Positions 1 to 6,201 of a DNA stretch of 6,241 nt are shown here, in pieces. The stretch covers positions 1-6,241 of the forward strand of contig JALTPW010000012.1 of the NCBI GenBank assembly GCA_026999335.1, written 5' to 3'. Made by a program: the position numbers and the translations under genes. How positions within the stretch are numbered: the first letter of the stretch is position 1; each line of letters starts with the position of its first letter. This stretch comes from Chromatiales bacterium (lineage in GTDB: Bacteria; Pseudomonadota; Gammaproteobacteria; SZUA-152). Under the pieces are notes generated by a model. The model saw only the letters and a program-made list of their open reading frames with translations, searched no databases and had not been told where the DNA came from.

Positions 1-317
1 CGCGTGAGCGGGCCGACCGGCCGCTCCTCGATCACCTCGCCTTCAGCATCGCCACTGCGGGTCTTCACCCCCAGCTTGCACACGGCACGGTACTGTTTGT
101 CGGCGTCGAGCAGAAAACCGGAGACCTTGGTGGCCTCACCGAGACAGATCGGCAGCATGCCGGTAGCCAGCGGGTCGAGACTGCCCGTATGTCCCGCCTT
201 GTTGGCATTGAACAGGCGTTTGACTCTTTGCAGAGCACGGTTGGAGGTCAGCCCGATGGGCTTGTCCAGTAACAGGATGCCATGGACATTGCGTCCGCGA
301 TTTCGCCGTCGTGCCAA
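1..317 (-). CDS. truB: tRNA pseudouridine(55) synthase TruB, N-terminal part (cut by window edge)
   Basis: TruB converts uridine 55 in the T-loop of elongator tRNAs to pseudouridine. The visible 105 codons match the start of the family: an arginine-rich beginning, then NVHGILLLDKPIGLTSN at residues 10-26, and the catalytic motif GHTGSLDPLATGMLP at 42-56. The catalytic aspartate is D48, the same number as in E. coli TruB. The segment DADKQYRAVCKLG (71-83) is the usual strand after the active site. About two thirds of the protein lies beyond base 1. I chose the TTG at 317-315 because a GGAG Shine-Dalgarno sits 8 bases upstream, the protein aligns from its first residues with E. coli TruB, and no ATG lies in frame between it and the upstream TGA. 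The gene follows rbfA as in E. coli, but after an unusually long spacer. Identification is secure; the start is likely. Confidence 0.96.
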   Translation of the reverse strand, partial: MARRRNRGRNVHGILLLDKPIGLTSNRALQRVKRLFNANKAGHTGSLDPLATGMLPICLGEATKVSGFLLDADKQYRAVCKLGVKTRSGDAEGEVIEERPVGPLT

Positions 318-325
318 CTTGCTTA

Positions 326-329
326 CTCC
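326..329 (-). promoter_or_regulatory. Ribosome binding site deciding the truB TTG start
   Basis: Read on the minus strand the bases are GGAG, followed by 8 bases and then TTG at 317-315. This is the only good Shine-Dalgarno near the start of the TruB-like reading frame, and it supports a non-ATG start. Confidence 0.6.
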
Positions 330-416
330 GAAAATCTGTTTGGAAGTTGAAAAAAGGGCGGCTATTCAGCTCACCACCAGGACACAAAGCTCATAGAGGA
401 ACGGGATATCTATTTT

Positions 417-464
417 GTGCGCACAGCGCACACTACACCCGCTCGTAGTGTGCGCTGTGCGCAC
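417..464. repeat. Perfect 20-bp inverted repeat with 8-base loop
   Basis: The left arm (417-436) and right arm (445-464) are exact reverse complements over all 20 bases, with the loop ACCCGCTC at 437-444. The outer 8 bases of each arm, GTGCGCAC, are themselves palindromic. In the rbfA-truB transcript this would form a very stable, G+C-rich hairpin. On the minus strand it is followed by AAAATAGA and on the plus strand by GGTGGC, so it lacks the U-tract of an intrinsic terminator. A long perfect RNA duplex could be an RNase III processing site, an mRNA-stabilising element, or a dispersed palindromic repeat; the sequence alone does not decide. Confidence 0.9.
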
Positions 465-521
465 GGTGGCACTGACTTAGCCCAGATATTTCATAAATTA
501 CACATAATCCCGCTTGTTCTT

Positions 522-541
522 TGCCTGCATGGACGCAGGCA
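522..541. repeat. Short inverted repeat (7-bp stem, 6-base loop)
   Basis: TGCCTGC (522-528) and GCAGGCA (535-541) are exact reverse complements around the loop ATGGAC. Directly beside it AAAAG (544-548) can pair with CTTTT (555-559) around TAGCCG. The two hairpins together look like a compact intergenic module. It has no U-tract typical of a terminator. It may be a copy of a dispersed repeat, but this cannot be shown from one copy. Confidence 0.6.
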
Positions 542-641
542 CCAAAAGTAGCCGCTTTTCTCAAAGAATCTACTCTTGGTAGGCGACGCAGGAACAGTTG
601 CCGAAGACGCGGTAGCTTTTGATTCCACAGGAAATATTCTC

Positions 642-1010
642 TCAGTCGTCGGAAGGCTTCTGCCCGCGCACGGCTTCATTGATCAGCGCCGTCAAGCGGT
701 TGCCCCGTTCCATACTGAGATCACGCTGGAAGTGCAGCGCGGGGGTGGTACGCAGCTTGAGTCGACGGGCCAATGCGCTGCGCAGAAAACCCGCCGCCTT
801 GTTCAGCACCTTGGCGGTGACATCCGCCTGGGCCTCATCACCCAGCACGGTGAAATGCACCTTGGCATGTTCGAACTCATGACTGACTTCTACCGCAGTA
901 ATCGTCACCATACCCACGCGCGGGTCGCGGATTTCCGCCTGGATCAGCTCTGCCAGCTGGCGCTGGATCTCATCCCCGACGCGTTGTCCCCGACTGTATT
1001 CTTTGGCCAT
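642..1010 (-). CDS. rbfA: 30S ribosome-binding factor RbfA
   Basis: RbfA binds the immature 30S subunit near the 5' end of 16S rRNA (helix 1 and the central pseudoknot region). It is needed for late 16S maturation and for growth in the cold. The 122-residue product begins MAKEYSRGQRV, very close to E. coli MAKEFGRPQRV. It continues with EIRDPRVGMVTITAVEVS (26-43) and the single KH-like domain. That domain has the RbfA-type AxG kink at KAAGFLRS (71-78) in place of the classical GxxG loop, then the family motif ERGNRLTALINEAV (101-114). Length is normal; E. coli RbfA has a slightly longer tail. The start at 1010 lies 14 bases after the infB stop and has no good Shine-Dalgarno, so it is probably translated by coupling to infB. 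Confidence 0.97.
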   Translation of the reverse strand: MAKEYSRGQRVGDEIQRQLAELIQAEIRDPRVGMVTITAVEVSHEFEHAKVHFTVLGDEAQADVTAKVLNKAAGFLRSALARRLKLRTTPALHFQRDLSMERGNRLTALINEAVRGQKPSDD

Positions 1011-1024
1011 GGGTAATACGCCGC

Positions 1025-3550
1025 TTACAGCGTACGCTCCACCTTGACCTGCTCGAACACCTCGATCTGGTCGCCGGCCTTGACGTCATTGTAGTTCTTC
1101 ACCCCGATACCACATTCGGTGCCGGCGCGCACTTCCTGTACGTCATCCTTGAAGCGACGCAGGGATTCCAGCTCGCCCTCATAGATCACCACATTGTCAC
1201 GCAGCACGCGGATGGGGTTATTGCGTTTGACCGTGCCTTCGACCACCATGCAGCCGGCGATGGCGCCCAGCTTGGGTGAACGGAACACGTCGCGCACCTC
1301 GGCCAAACCAACGATCTGCTCCTTGAACTCCGGCGCCAGCATGCCGGTCATGGACGACTTGATCTCTTCGATGACATCGTAGATCACACTGTAATAATGC
1401 AGATCCACGCCCTCTTCCTCGATCAGGCGTTTGGCAGAGGCATCGGCACGTACATTGAAACCGATGATAATGGCCTCGGAGGCGACTGCCAGATTGACGT
1501 CGGATTCGTTGATGCCACCAACGCCGGAGGAGACGATGTTCACCCGCACTTCTTCGGTGGACAGCTTGGTCAGCGACTCGCTGAGTGCCTCGGCGGAGCC
1601 CTGTACATCGGCCTTGATAACCAGATTGAGGGTGCTGACCTTGCCCGCTTCCATCTGCGAGAACATGCTCTCCAGCTTGGCCTTCTGCTGACGGGCCAGC
1701 TTGATGTCACGGTACTTGCCCTGGCGGAACAGCGCCACTTCACGCGCCTTGCGTTCATCGGCCACCACCACCACCTCGTCACCGGCACTGGGTGTCCCGG
1801 ACAGCCCCAGCACCTCCACCGGCGTCGACGGGCCGGCCACTTTGATTGGCTTGCCATTCTCATCCAGCAACGCACGCACACGGCCATATTCATGGCCGGC
1901 CAGAACCACGTCACCCTTTTCCAGAGTGCCACTCTGCACCAGCACGGTGGCCACCGGGCCGCGGCCCTTATCGAGGCGAGCCTCGATAACAACGCCACGC
2001 GCCGGGCCTTCCTCGACGGCCTTCAATTCCAGCAGTTCGGCCTGCATGGAAATGGCCTCCAGCAATTCGCTGACGCCTTCACCGGTGAGCGCTGAAACGG
2101 ACACGAACTGGGTGTCCCCACCCCAATCCTCCGGCACCACTTCCTCGGCCACCAATTCCTGTTTGACGCGATCCGGCTGCGCATCCTCTTTGTCGATTTT
2201 GTTCACCGCAACGATCATCGGTACCCCAGCCGCCTTGGCATGCTGAATAGCCTCACGGGTCTGCGGCATTACGCCGTCATCGGCGGCGACCACCAGCACC
2301 ACGATATCGGTGGCCTTGGCGCCACGCGCACGCATGGCGGTAAAGGCCGCGTGTCCCGGCGTGTCGAGGAAGGTGATCTGGCCATGCGGTGTATTCACAT
2401 GATAGGCGCCGATGTGCTGGGTGATACCACCCGCCTCGCCTGCCGCCACCCTGGCCTTGCGAATGTAATCCAGCAGCGAAGTCTTACCATGGTCGACGTG
2501 ACCCATAATGGTGACGGCCGGGGCACGGGAAACCTCTCCGGCCCCGCTTTCATCCACAAAGACCAACGCCTCTTCGATGGCATTGTCCTTCACCAGCTTG
2601 ACCGTGTGGCCCATTTCTTCGACCACGATACTGGCCGTTTCCTGATCCAGAACCTGGTTGATGGTCGCCATGGTACCCATGTTCATCATGACCTTGATGA
2701 CTTCAGCAGCCTTTACCGCCATCTTCTGCGCCAGTTCGGCGACGGTCATACTTTCGGGAATCGCCACTTCGCGCACGATGGGCGCTGTTGGCTTCTCGAA
2801 CCCGTGCTCACCCGAGCTGGCGGTAACGGCGGTACGGCGGGCACCACGCCCTTTTTTCTTACGACGCCCCGACTTGCTGGCATCGACATGCAATTCCTTG
2901 CGGCCATACTTGGTGGCCTTGTCCTTGCTGGCGCCACGTTTGGGGCGTTTGTTGTCTGTCGCCGCAGGCGCGGAGGGTGCAACAGCAGCGGCGGATACCG
3001 CAACCTCTTTCTGCAACTGCACAACCTTCTCGCGTTCTTCCTGCTCACGGCGCGCTTCTTCGGCGGCCTTGCGCTCGGCTTCCGCTTCACGCACCCGGGT
3101 CTCTTCGGCCTCACGCTGACGGCGCTGTTCATCGACCTCACTGGCCTTGCGCTGCTCCTCAAGGCGCTCCTCATCCATCTTGACCTTCTCGGCCTTGATG
3201 CGTTCGGCGTCTTCGGTCACCATTTCGCTGCGCTTCACGTAGGTGCGCTTTTTGCGCACTTCCACGTTCACCGTCTTGCTGCGGCCGACGGTGCGCCCCT
3301 GGTTGCTGCTCGGCACTTTCAGCTCGCTGACCGTCTTGCGCCGCAGCGTCACCTTGCGCGGTTCCGTGCTTGCACCTTCCATTGAACCATGCGCACTGCG
3401 CAGGAACTCCAGCAGCTTCTGCTTTTCTTCGTCGCTAACGGTCTGATCCGGGGACTCGAAAGTCATGCCGGCCTTGTCCAGTTGGCTGAGCAGACGTTCG
3501 GGCGATACGCCCAGAACATCCGCGAGTTGTTTTACGGTCACACCCGCCAT
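1025..3550 (-). CDS. infB: Translation initiation factor IF-2
   Basis: IF-2 is the GTPase that brings fMet-tRNA to the 30S subunit and promotes 50S joining. The 841-residue product (E. coli 890) starts with an IF2N domain (about 1-52). A highly charged Glu/Arg/Lys linker follows (about 110-180, probably helical), then a basic stretch GRRKKKGRGARR (228-239) and a second IF2N-type segment (about 262-320). The G domain shows all motifs: GHVDHGKT (350-357), GITQH (375-379), DTPGH (396-400), NKID (450-453) and SAL (486-488). Domain II, the connecting domain and the C-terminal fMet-tRNA-binding barrel follow to the end without interruption. The ATG at 3550 has GGGGGA four bases upstream and lies 17 bases after the nusA stop. 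A possible internal start at Met125 (base 3178) would give a shorter isoform, as in E. coli. Confidence 0.99.
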   Translation of the reverse strand: MAGVTVKQLADVLGVSPERLLSQLDKAGMTFESPDQTVSDEEKQKLLEFLRSAHGSMEGASTEPRKVTLRRKTVSELKVPSSNQGRTVGRSKTVNVEVRKKRTYVKRSEMVTEDAERIKAEKVKMDEERLEEQRKASEVDEQRRQREAEETRVREAEAERKAAEEARREQEEREKVVQLQKEVAVSAAAVAPSAPAATDNKRPKRGASKDKATKYGRKELHVDASKSGRRKKKGRGARRTAVTASSGEHGFEKPTAPIVREVAIPESMTVAELAQKMAVKAAEVIKVMMNMGTMATINQVLDQETASIVVEEMGHTVKLVKDNAIEEALVFVDESGAGEVSRAPAVTIMGHVDHGKTSLLDYIRKARVAAGEAGGITQHIGAYHVNTPHGQITFLDTPGHAAFTAMRARGAKATDIVVLVVAADDGVMPQTREAIQHAKAAGVPMIVAVNKIDKEDAQPDRVKQELVAEEVVPEDWGGDTQFVSVSALTGEGVSELLEAISMQAELLELKAVEEGPARGVVIEARLDKGRGPVATVLVQSGTLEKGDVVLAGHEYGRVRALLDENGKPIKVAGPSTPVEVLGLSGTPSAGDEVVVVADERKAREVALFRQGKYRDIKLARQQKAKLESMFSQMEAGKVSTLNLVIKADVQGSAEALSESLTKLSTEEVRVNIVSSGVGGINESDVNLAVASEAIIIGFNVRADASAKRLIEEEGVDLHYYSVIYDVIEEIKSSMTGMLAPEFKEQIVGLAEVRDVFRSPKLGAIAGCMVVEGTVKRNNPIRVLRDNVVIYEGELESLRRFKDDVQEVRAGTECGIGVKNYNDVKAGDQIEVFEQVKVERTL

Positions 3551-3567
3551 ACTTTCCCCCGGAAACC

Positions 3568-5100
3568 TTAACCCTGCTGATCGTCAGCAGGCGACTCTTC
3601 TGCAAACCATGGTGCCCGTGCAGTCATAATCAACTCGCCCGCTCGCACCTCGTCCAAACCTTCAATGTCCAGCAGATCATCCACCGACAGTTCGGCCAGA
3701 TCTTCCATGCTGATAACACCGCGGCTGGCCAGTACATAGGCCAGATGCTGATCCATACCTTCCATATTCAGCAGGTCGTCGTCCGGCTTGGCCTCTTCCA
3801 GCACTTCTTCCTGCATCAGGGCGCGGGTCAACAACACATCCTTGGAGCGATTGCGTAGTTCCTGCACCATGTCTTCATCAAATTCTTCAATCCGCAACAT
3901 TTCTTCAAGCGGCACATAGGCCACCTCTTCAATACTGGTAAAACCTTCCTGCATCAGGATATTGGCCACTTCCTCATCCACATCCAGCTGCTCCATAAAC
4001 AGATGCAGCGCGGCCTGGCCCTCGGTCTCACTCTTTTCCTGGGCCTGCTGCTCGGACATCACATTGATGTTCCATCCGGTCAGCTCGCTGGCAAGGCGCA
4101 CATTCTGGCCGCCACGGCCGATGGCCTGCGACAACTGATCCTCTTCCACCGCGATATCCATGGAGTGACTGTCTTCATCCACGACAATGGAAACCACCTC
4201 CGCCGGCGACATGGCGTTGATCACGAACTGAGCCGGATTTTCATCCCACAGGATAATATCCACACGTTCGTCGGCCAACTCATTGGAGACCGCACGCACA
4301 CGTGAACCGCGCATGCCGACGCAGGCCCCGACGGGATCGATACGTGAATCATTGCTCTTTACAGCAATTTTAGCGCGGAAACCCGGGTCGCGGGCAGCGC
4401 CGAGAATCTCGATCAAGCCCTCACCCACCTCCGGCACTTCCAACTGGAACAGGGCCACCAGCAGCTCCGGCGCAGTGCGGCTGACAAACAGCTGTGGGCC
4501 GCGCGGCTCCAGGCGTACATCTTTCAAGTAACCACGCAGGCGATCACCGGGACGGATAGCCTCGCGGGAAATCATATCCTCGCGCGGAATCAGAGCCTCG
4601 ACGTTTTCACCCAGATCCAGGATCACATTGCCCTTATCCAGGCGCTTGACGACGCCCATCACCAGCTCGCCCTTGCGATCCTTGAAGGCCTCGACGATGC
4701 GCTCACGTTCAGCCTCACGCACCTTCTGCACGATAACCTGCTTGGCGGCCTGCGCGGCGATACGGCCAAACTTGGCGGATTCCATGGGTTCCTCGATAAA
4801 GTCACCGACCTGAATATCCGGATTCTGCTTGTGCGCCTCACTGACCTTGATCTGACGATCAGGAAACTCGAGTTCCTCGTCACCCTCTTCGGTCACATCC
4901 TCGACCACCTCCCAGCGACGAAAGGTGTCGTAATCACCGGTATCACGATCAATCGCCACGCGGACGTCGATATCTTCCGGGATCAGCTTCTTACTGGCAG
5001 TCGCCAGGGCCGCCTCGATGGCAGCGAAAATGACTTCACGGTCAATGCCCTTTTCATTGGACACTGCGTCTACAACGAGCAAAATCTCTTTGTTGTTCAT
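3568..5100 (-). CDS. nusA: Transcription termination/antitermination factor NusA
   Basis: NusA binds RNA polymerase near the RNA exit channel, enhances hairpin pausing and intrinsic termination, and takes part in rRNA and phage antitermination. The 510-residue product (E. coli 495) begins MNNKEILLVVDAVSNEKG. The polymerase-binding N-terminal domain spans about 1-130, ending in KQVIVQKVREAERERIV. The S1 domain follows (about 140-205), then KH1 with PVGACVGMRGSRV (256-268, GxxG at 262-265) and KH2 with IGRGGQNVR (327-335). Two helical acidic AR repeats come last (about 365-425 and 440-500), the second ending in the conserved PWF. Two AR repeats are typical of gammaproteobacterial NusA. The ATG at 5100 is preceded by AAGG nine bases upstream. 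In E. coli NusA feeds back on its own operon; here a terminator-like leader hairpin would allow a similar loop (inference). Confidence 0.99.
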   Translation of the reverse strand: MNNKEILLVVDAVSNEKGIDREVIFAAIEAALATASKKLIPEDIDVRVAIDRDTGDYDTFRRWEVVEDVTEEGDEELEFPDRQIKVSEAHKQNPDIQVGDFIEEPMESAKFGRIAAQAAKQVIVQKVREAERERIVEAFKDRKGELVMGVVKRLDKGNVILDLGENVEALIPREDMISREAIRPGDRLRGYLKDVRLEPRGPQLFVSRTAPELLVALFQLEVPEVGEGLIEILGAARDPGFRAKIAVKSNDSRIDPVGACVGMRGSRVRAVSNELADERVDIILWDENPAQFVINAMSPAEVVSIVVDEDSHSMDIAVEEDQLSQAIGRGGQNVRLASELTGWNINVMSEQQAQEKSETEGQAALHLFMEQLDVDEEVANILMQEGFTSIEEVAYVPLEEMLRIEEFDEDMVQELRNRSKDVLLTRALMQEEVLEEAKPDDDLLNMEGMDQHLAYVLASRGVISMEDLAELSVDDLLDIEGLDEVRAGELIMTARAPWFAEESPADDQQG

Positions 5101-5220
5101 TGCACTCTGCCTTAAATACGTAAAGAGCCGAATCGTCAGCGGCCCCTCGCCTCAAACGCTTGCGCGCTCCACCTTGTTTTCAGTGCGCGCCCCGAAAATC
5201 AAGGCGCCCTGAATAAAAAT
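5101..5220 (-). other. rimP-nusA spacer with a G+C-rich hairpin
   Basis: The 120-base gap is wider than the others in this operon. GCGCGC at 5162-5167 can pair with GCGCGC at 5185-5190 across a 17-base loop, with no U-tract after it on the minus strand. I see no coding frame and no convincing promoter in the gap. The nusA Shine-Dalgarno AAGG is at 5110-5113. Confidence 0.45.
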
Positions 5221-5676
5221 CTAGAATTGCGCGACCAGGTTCGCCTTGTCGACTGAAGCCAGTGGCACCCGTATTTCTTCACCATCCACCAGCAGCCGGA
5301 CATCACCGTCCAGCACCCCCACCAGCACACCGCGGAACTTACGGCGGCCATCGAGTGGCGCGTCCAGCCGCAGCTTGATCTCGGCACCGGCAAAACGCTC
5401 AAAATGCGCGGCGCTAAACAATGGCCTGTCCAGTCCCGGCGAAGAGACTTCCAGGCTGTAATGTCCCTTGATGACATCTTCCACGTCCAGCACGCCACTC
5501 AGTTGATGGCTGACGCGCTGGCAGTCCTCAACCTTGATGCCATCTTCGGCATCGATATAGACGCGCAACAGGCCATCATGGCCCTGGGCCAGATATTCCA
5601 CACCCACCAGCTCATAACCCAGTGATTCCACGACGGGTTCAACCACATTCAGCACGTTTGCCGGCGCCTGGCGCAT
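5221..5676 (-). CDS. rimP: Ribosome maturation factor RimP
   Basis: RimP binds the free 30S subunit and assists assembly of the S12 region and central pseudoknot. The 151-residue product (E. coli 150) has the N-terminal alpha/beta domain with EPVVESLGYELVGVEY (13-28) and LRVYIDAEDGIKVEDC (37-52). The family signature LEVSSPGLDRPLF lies at 75-87. The C-terminal SH3-like barrel runs from about 90 and ends KANLVAQF. The frame is open for 66 more codons upstream, but that part would run through a terminator hairpin and a promoter and does not resemble RimP, so I start at the ATG at 5676. A GTG two codons earlier (5682) is an alternative. The ribosome site is weak (AAGTGG nine bases upstream). It is the first gene of the operon, as in E. 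coli. Confidence 0.97.
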   Translation of the reverse strand: MRQAPANVLNVVEPVVESLGYELVGVEYLAQGHDGLLRVYIDAEDGIKVEDCQRVSHQLSGVLDVEDVIKGHYSLEVSSPGLDRPLFSAAHFERFAGAEIKLRLDAPLDGRRKFRGVLVGVLDGDVRLLVDGEEIRVPLASVDKANLVAQF

Positions 5677-5701
5677 ATCCACAATCCACTTTTCGCGCGT
5701 A

Positions 5702-5723
5702 GCAGAGATGCAAAAACCTCTGC
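5702..5723 (-). promoter_or_regulatory. Leader hairpin before rimP
   Basis: GCAGAG and CTCTGC (5702-5707 and 5718-5723) form a perfect 6-bp stem with a 10-base loop that contains five U in the minus-strand RNA. It lies between the terminator-like hairpin at 5739-5753 and the rimP start. It could affect ribosome access or protect the RNA; it has no U-tract after it. Confidence 0.4.
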
Positions 5724-5725
5724 CG

Positions 5726-5753
5726 CAAAAACAAAAAATGGGCCCAAGGCCCA
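5726..5753 (-). terminator. Intrinsic-terminator-like hairpin in the rimP leader (candidate attenuator)
   Basis: On the minus strand TGGGCC pairs with GGCCCA around the 3-base loop TTG (5739-5753), followed at once by six T, a G and five more T. This is the layout of an intrinsic terminator. It lies downstream of the TATAAT promoter at 5783-5811 and upstream of rimP, so any transcript of the operon from that promoter must read through it. That is the position of an attenuator. The stem is short, so termination may be partial. I see no clear competing antiterminator pairing and no leader peptide. Confidence 0.6.
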
Positions 5754-5782
5754 CACGATCCACCACATCCTGTAAGGCGTAA

Positions 5783-5811
5783 ATTATAACGCCCCGCAGC
5801 CTTTCAGCCAA
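5783..5811 (-). promoter_or_regulatory. Sigma-70-type promoter of the rimP-nusA-infB-rbfA operon
   Basis: Reading the minus strand, a -35 box TTGGCT (5811-5806) and a perfect -10 box TATAAT (5788-5783) are separated by 17 bases. Transcription would start near 5773-5777, giving a leader of about 100 bases before rimP. A-tracts lie upstream at 5819-5825, 5837-5844 and 5848-5856, the first close to where an UP element would bind the polymerase alpha subunit. Confidence 0.65.
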
Positions 5812-5847
5812 GCAACACAAAAAAACCGGCAACGCTAAAAAAAACCT

Positions 5848-5872
5848 AAAAAAAAAGCCTCGTAACCGAGGC
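5848..5872 (-). terminator. Strong intrinsic terminator
   Basis: On the minus strand GCCTCG pairs with CGAGGC around GTTA (5857-5872), followed by nine T (5856-5848), then AGG and eight more T. This is a textbook intrinsic terminator. It would end leftward transcription arriving from the promoter at 6043-6072, just before the operon promoter begins. On the plus strand the same hairpin is followed by ATTCTTTTC, so it may work weakly in both directions. Confidence 0.85.
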
Positions 5873-6036
5873 ATTCTTTTCTCTCAATTGAAAGGCAGCG
5901 CCTTCCAGCATTCGGTTGGTAGCGGGGCTGGCTGCCAACGGTATCTATCGTTAATTACAGCCTATGATATGACCTCAAAGCCACCGCCAATTAGCGCGTT
6001 ACTATCTAGCCTAAGAGGGAGCCCGCACTTCCAAGG
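5848..6036 (-). ncRNA. Candidate small RNA of about 190 nt upstream of rimP, family unknown
   Basis: This stretch is bounded by a plausible promoter (6043-6072) and a strong terminator (5848-5872) on the same strand, and holds no supported reading frame. It does not look like a tRNA (no T-loop motif, no CCA end), tmRNA, SRP RNA or 6S RNA as I know them. Possible folding: CCGC and GCGG near the 5' end enclose a loop containing GGA. Further on, GGCAGC-CAGC can pair with GCTG and GCTGCC, with a 6-base bulge GAAGGC; GTTGG:CCAAC is a competing pairing. Length resembles 6S RNA, but the terminal duplex and conserved blocks are not evident. It could instead be a non-functional leader. Support is only promoter plus terminator plus absence of coding. 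Confidence 0.33.
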
Positions 6037-6042
6037 CGGCGG

Positions 6043-6072
6043 ATTGTAACAGCATTTCTGACCGTCAATCAA
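6043..6072 (-). promoter_or_regulatory. Candidate sigma-70 promoter for the unit upstream of rimP
   Basis: On the minus strand TTGATT (6072-6067) and TACAAT (6048-6043) are separated by 18 bases. The -10 box is extended by TG one base upstream (TGTTACAAT). The bases after it are very G+C-rich (CCGCCGCC), like the discriminators of stringently controlled stable-RNA promoters. A start near 6036 is expected. Confidence 0.5.
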
Positions 6073-6195
6073 TGGGGGGACAGAAAAATGGTTAAAAAAC
6101 GCACCCACCCCTTGCAAATCCTACCCACCACCGTTTTCTATGCGTTTTACTGATCGATGAGTGCAAGACTTTCGGCAGGCAGGTCGCTGGCTGCA

Positions 6196-6201
6196 TATAA
6201 T
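6196..6201 (+). promoter_or_regulatory. Possible -10 box for the divergent gene
   Basis: A perfect TATAAT lies 25 bases before the ATG at 6227 on the plus strand. No good -35 box is found 16-18 bases upstream (the sequence there is TTCGGCAGG), so this is weak evidence on its own. Confidence 0.3.

Larger units (their letters stand above)
318..641. other. Long gene-free spacer between rbfA and truB
   Basis: These 324 bases contain no reading frame that I can support. A 62-codon minus-strand frame (679 down to 491) overlaps the end of rbfA and has no convincing ribosome site or recognisable domain. The spacer holds a perfect inverted repeat (417-464) and a smaller hairpin (522-541). Neither is followed by a U-tract on either strand, so I see no intrinsic terminator. 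I also see no strong promoter for truB. Transcription from rbfA probably continues into truB through this structured RNA. The stretches 465-521 and 560-641 show nothing I can name. Confidence 0.6.

Noticed and set aside
136..387. 83-codon minus-strand frame over the truB start
   Set aside because: It is out of frame with the clear TruB sequence and lacks any family similarity.
417..464. Reading the 20-bp palindrome as an intrinsic terminator for rbfA
   Set aside because: Neither strand has a T-tract after the stem; the T-run at 413-416 is on the wrong side for the plus strand, and gives A residues after the stem on the minus strand.
491..679. 62-codon minus-strand frame overlapping the end of rbfA
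   Set aside because: No ribosome site, no domain, and it crosses two hairpins; more likely a spurious reading of an intergenic repeat.
1397..2095. 232-codon open frame on the plus strand opposite infB
   Set aside because: Another antisense shadow; its sequence follows the reversed infB codons and shows no family features.
2240..3385. 381-codon open frame on the plus strand opposite infB
   Set aside because: It is the antisense shadow of a well-supported infB gene in G+C-rich DNA. It has low-complexity Leu/His/Gly composition, no recognisable domain and no ribosome site.
5677..5874. 66-residue N-terminal extension of RimP with a hydrophobic start
   Set aside because: It would translate through the operon promoter and two terminator features. 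RimP homologues start where the ATG at 5676 does, and the apparent hydrophobicity comes from the T-tracts read as Phe and Leu.
5878..5939. Minus-strand short frame running through the terminator at 5848-5872
   Set aside because: The few codons end in phenylalanines encoded by the U-tract; no ribosome site and no homology.
6067..6092. GGGGGGACAG motif reminiscent of repeats around REP-associated transposases
   Set aside because: Only a single half is present, with no inverted partner nearby and no transposase; the resemblance is from memory and too short to support a mobile element.
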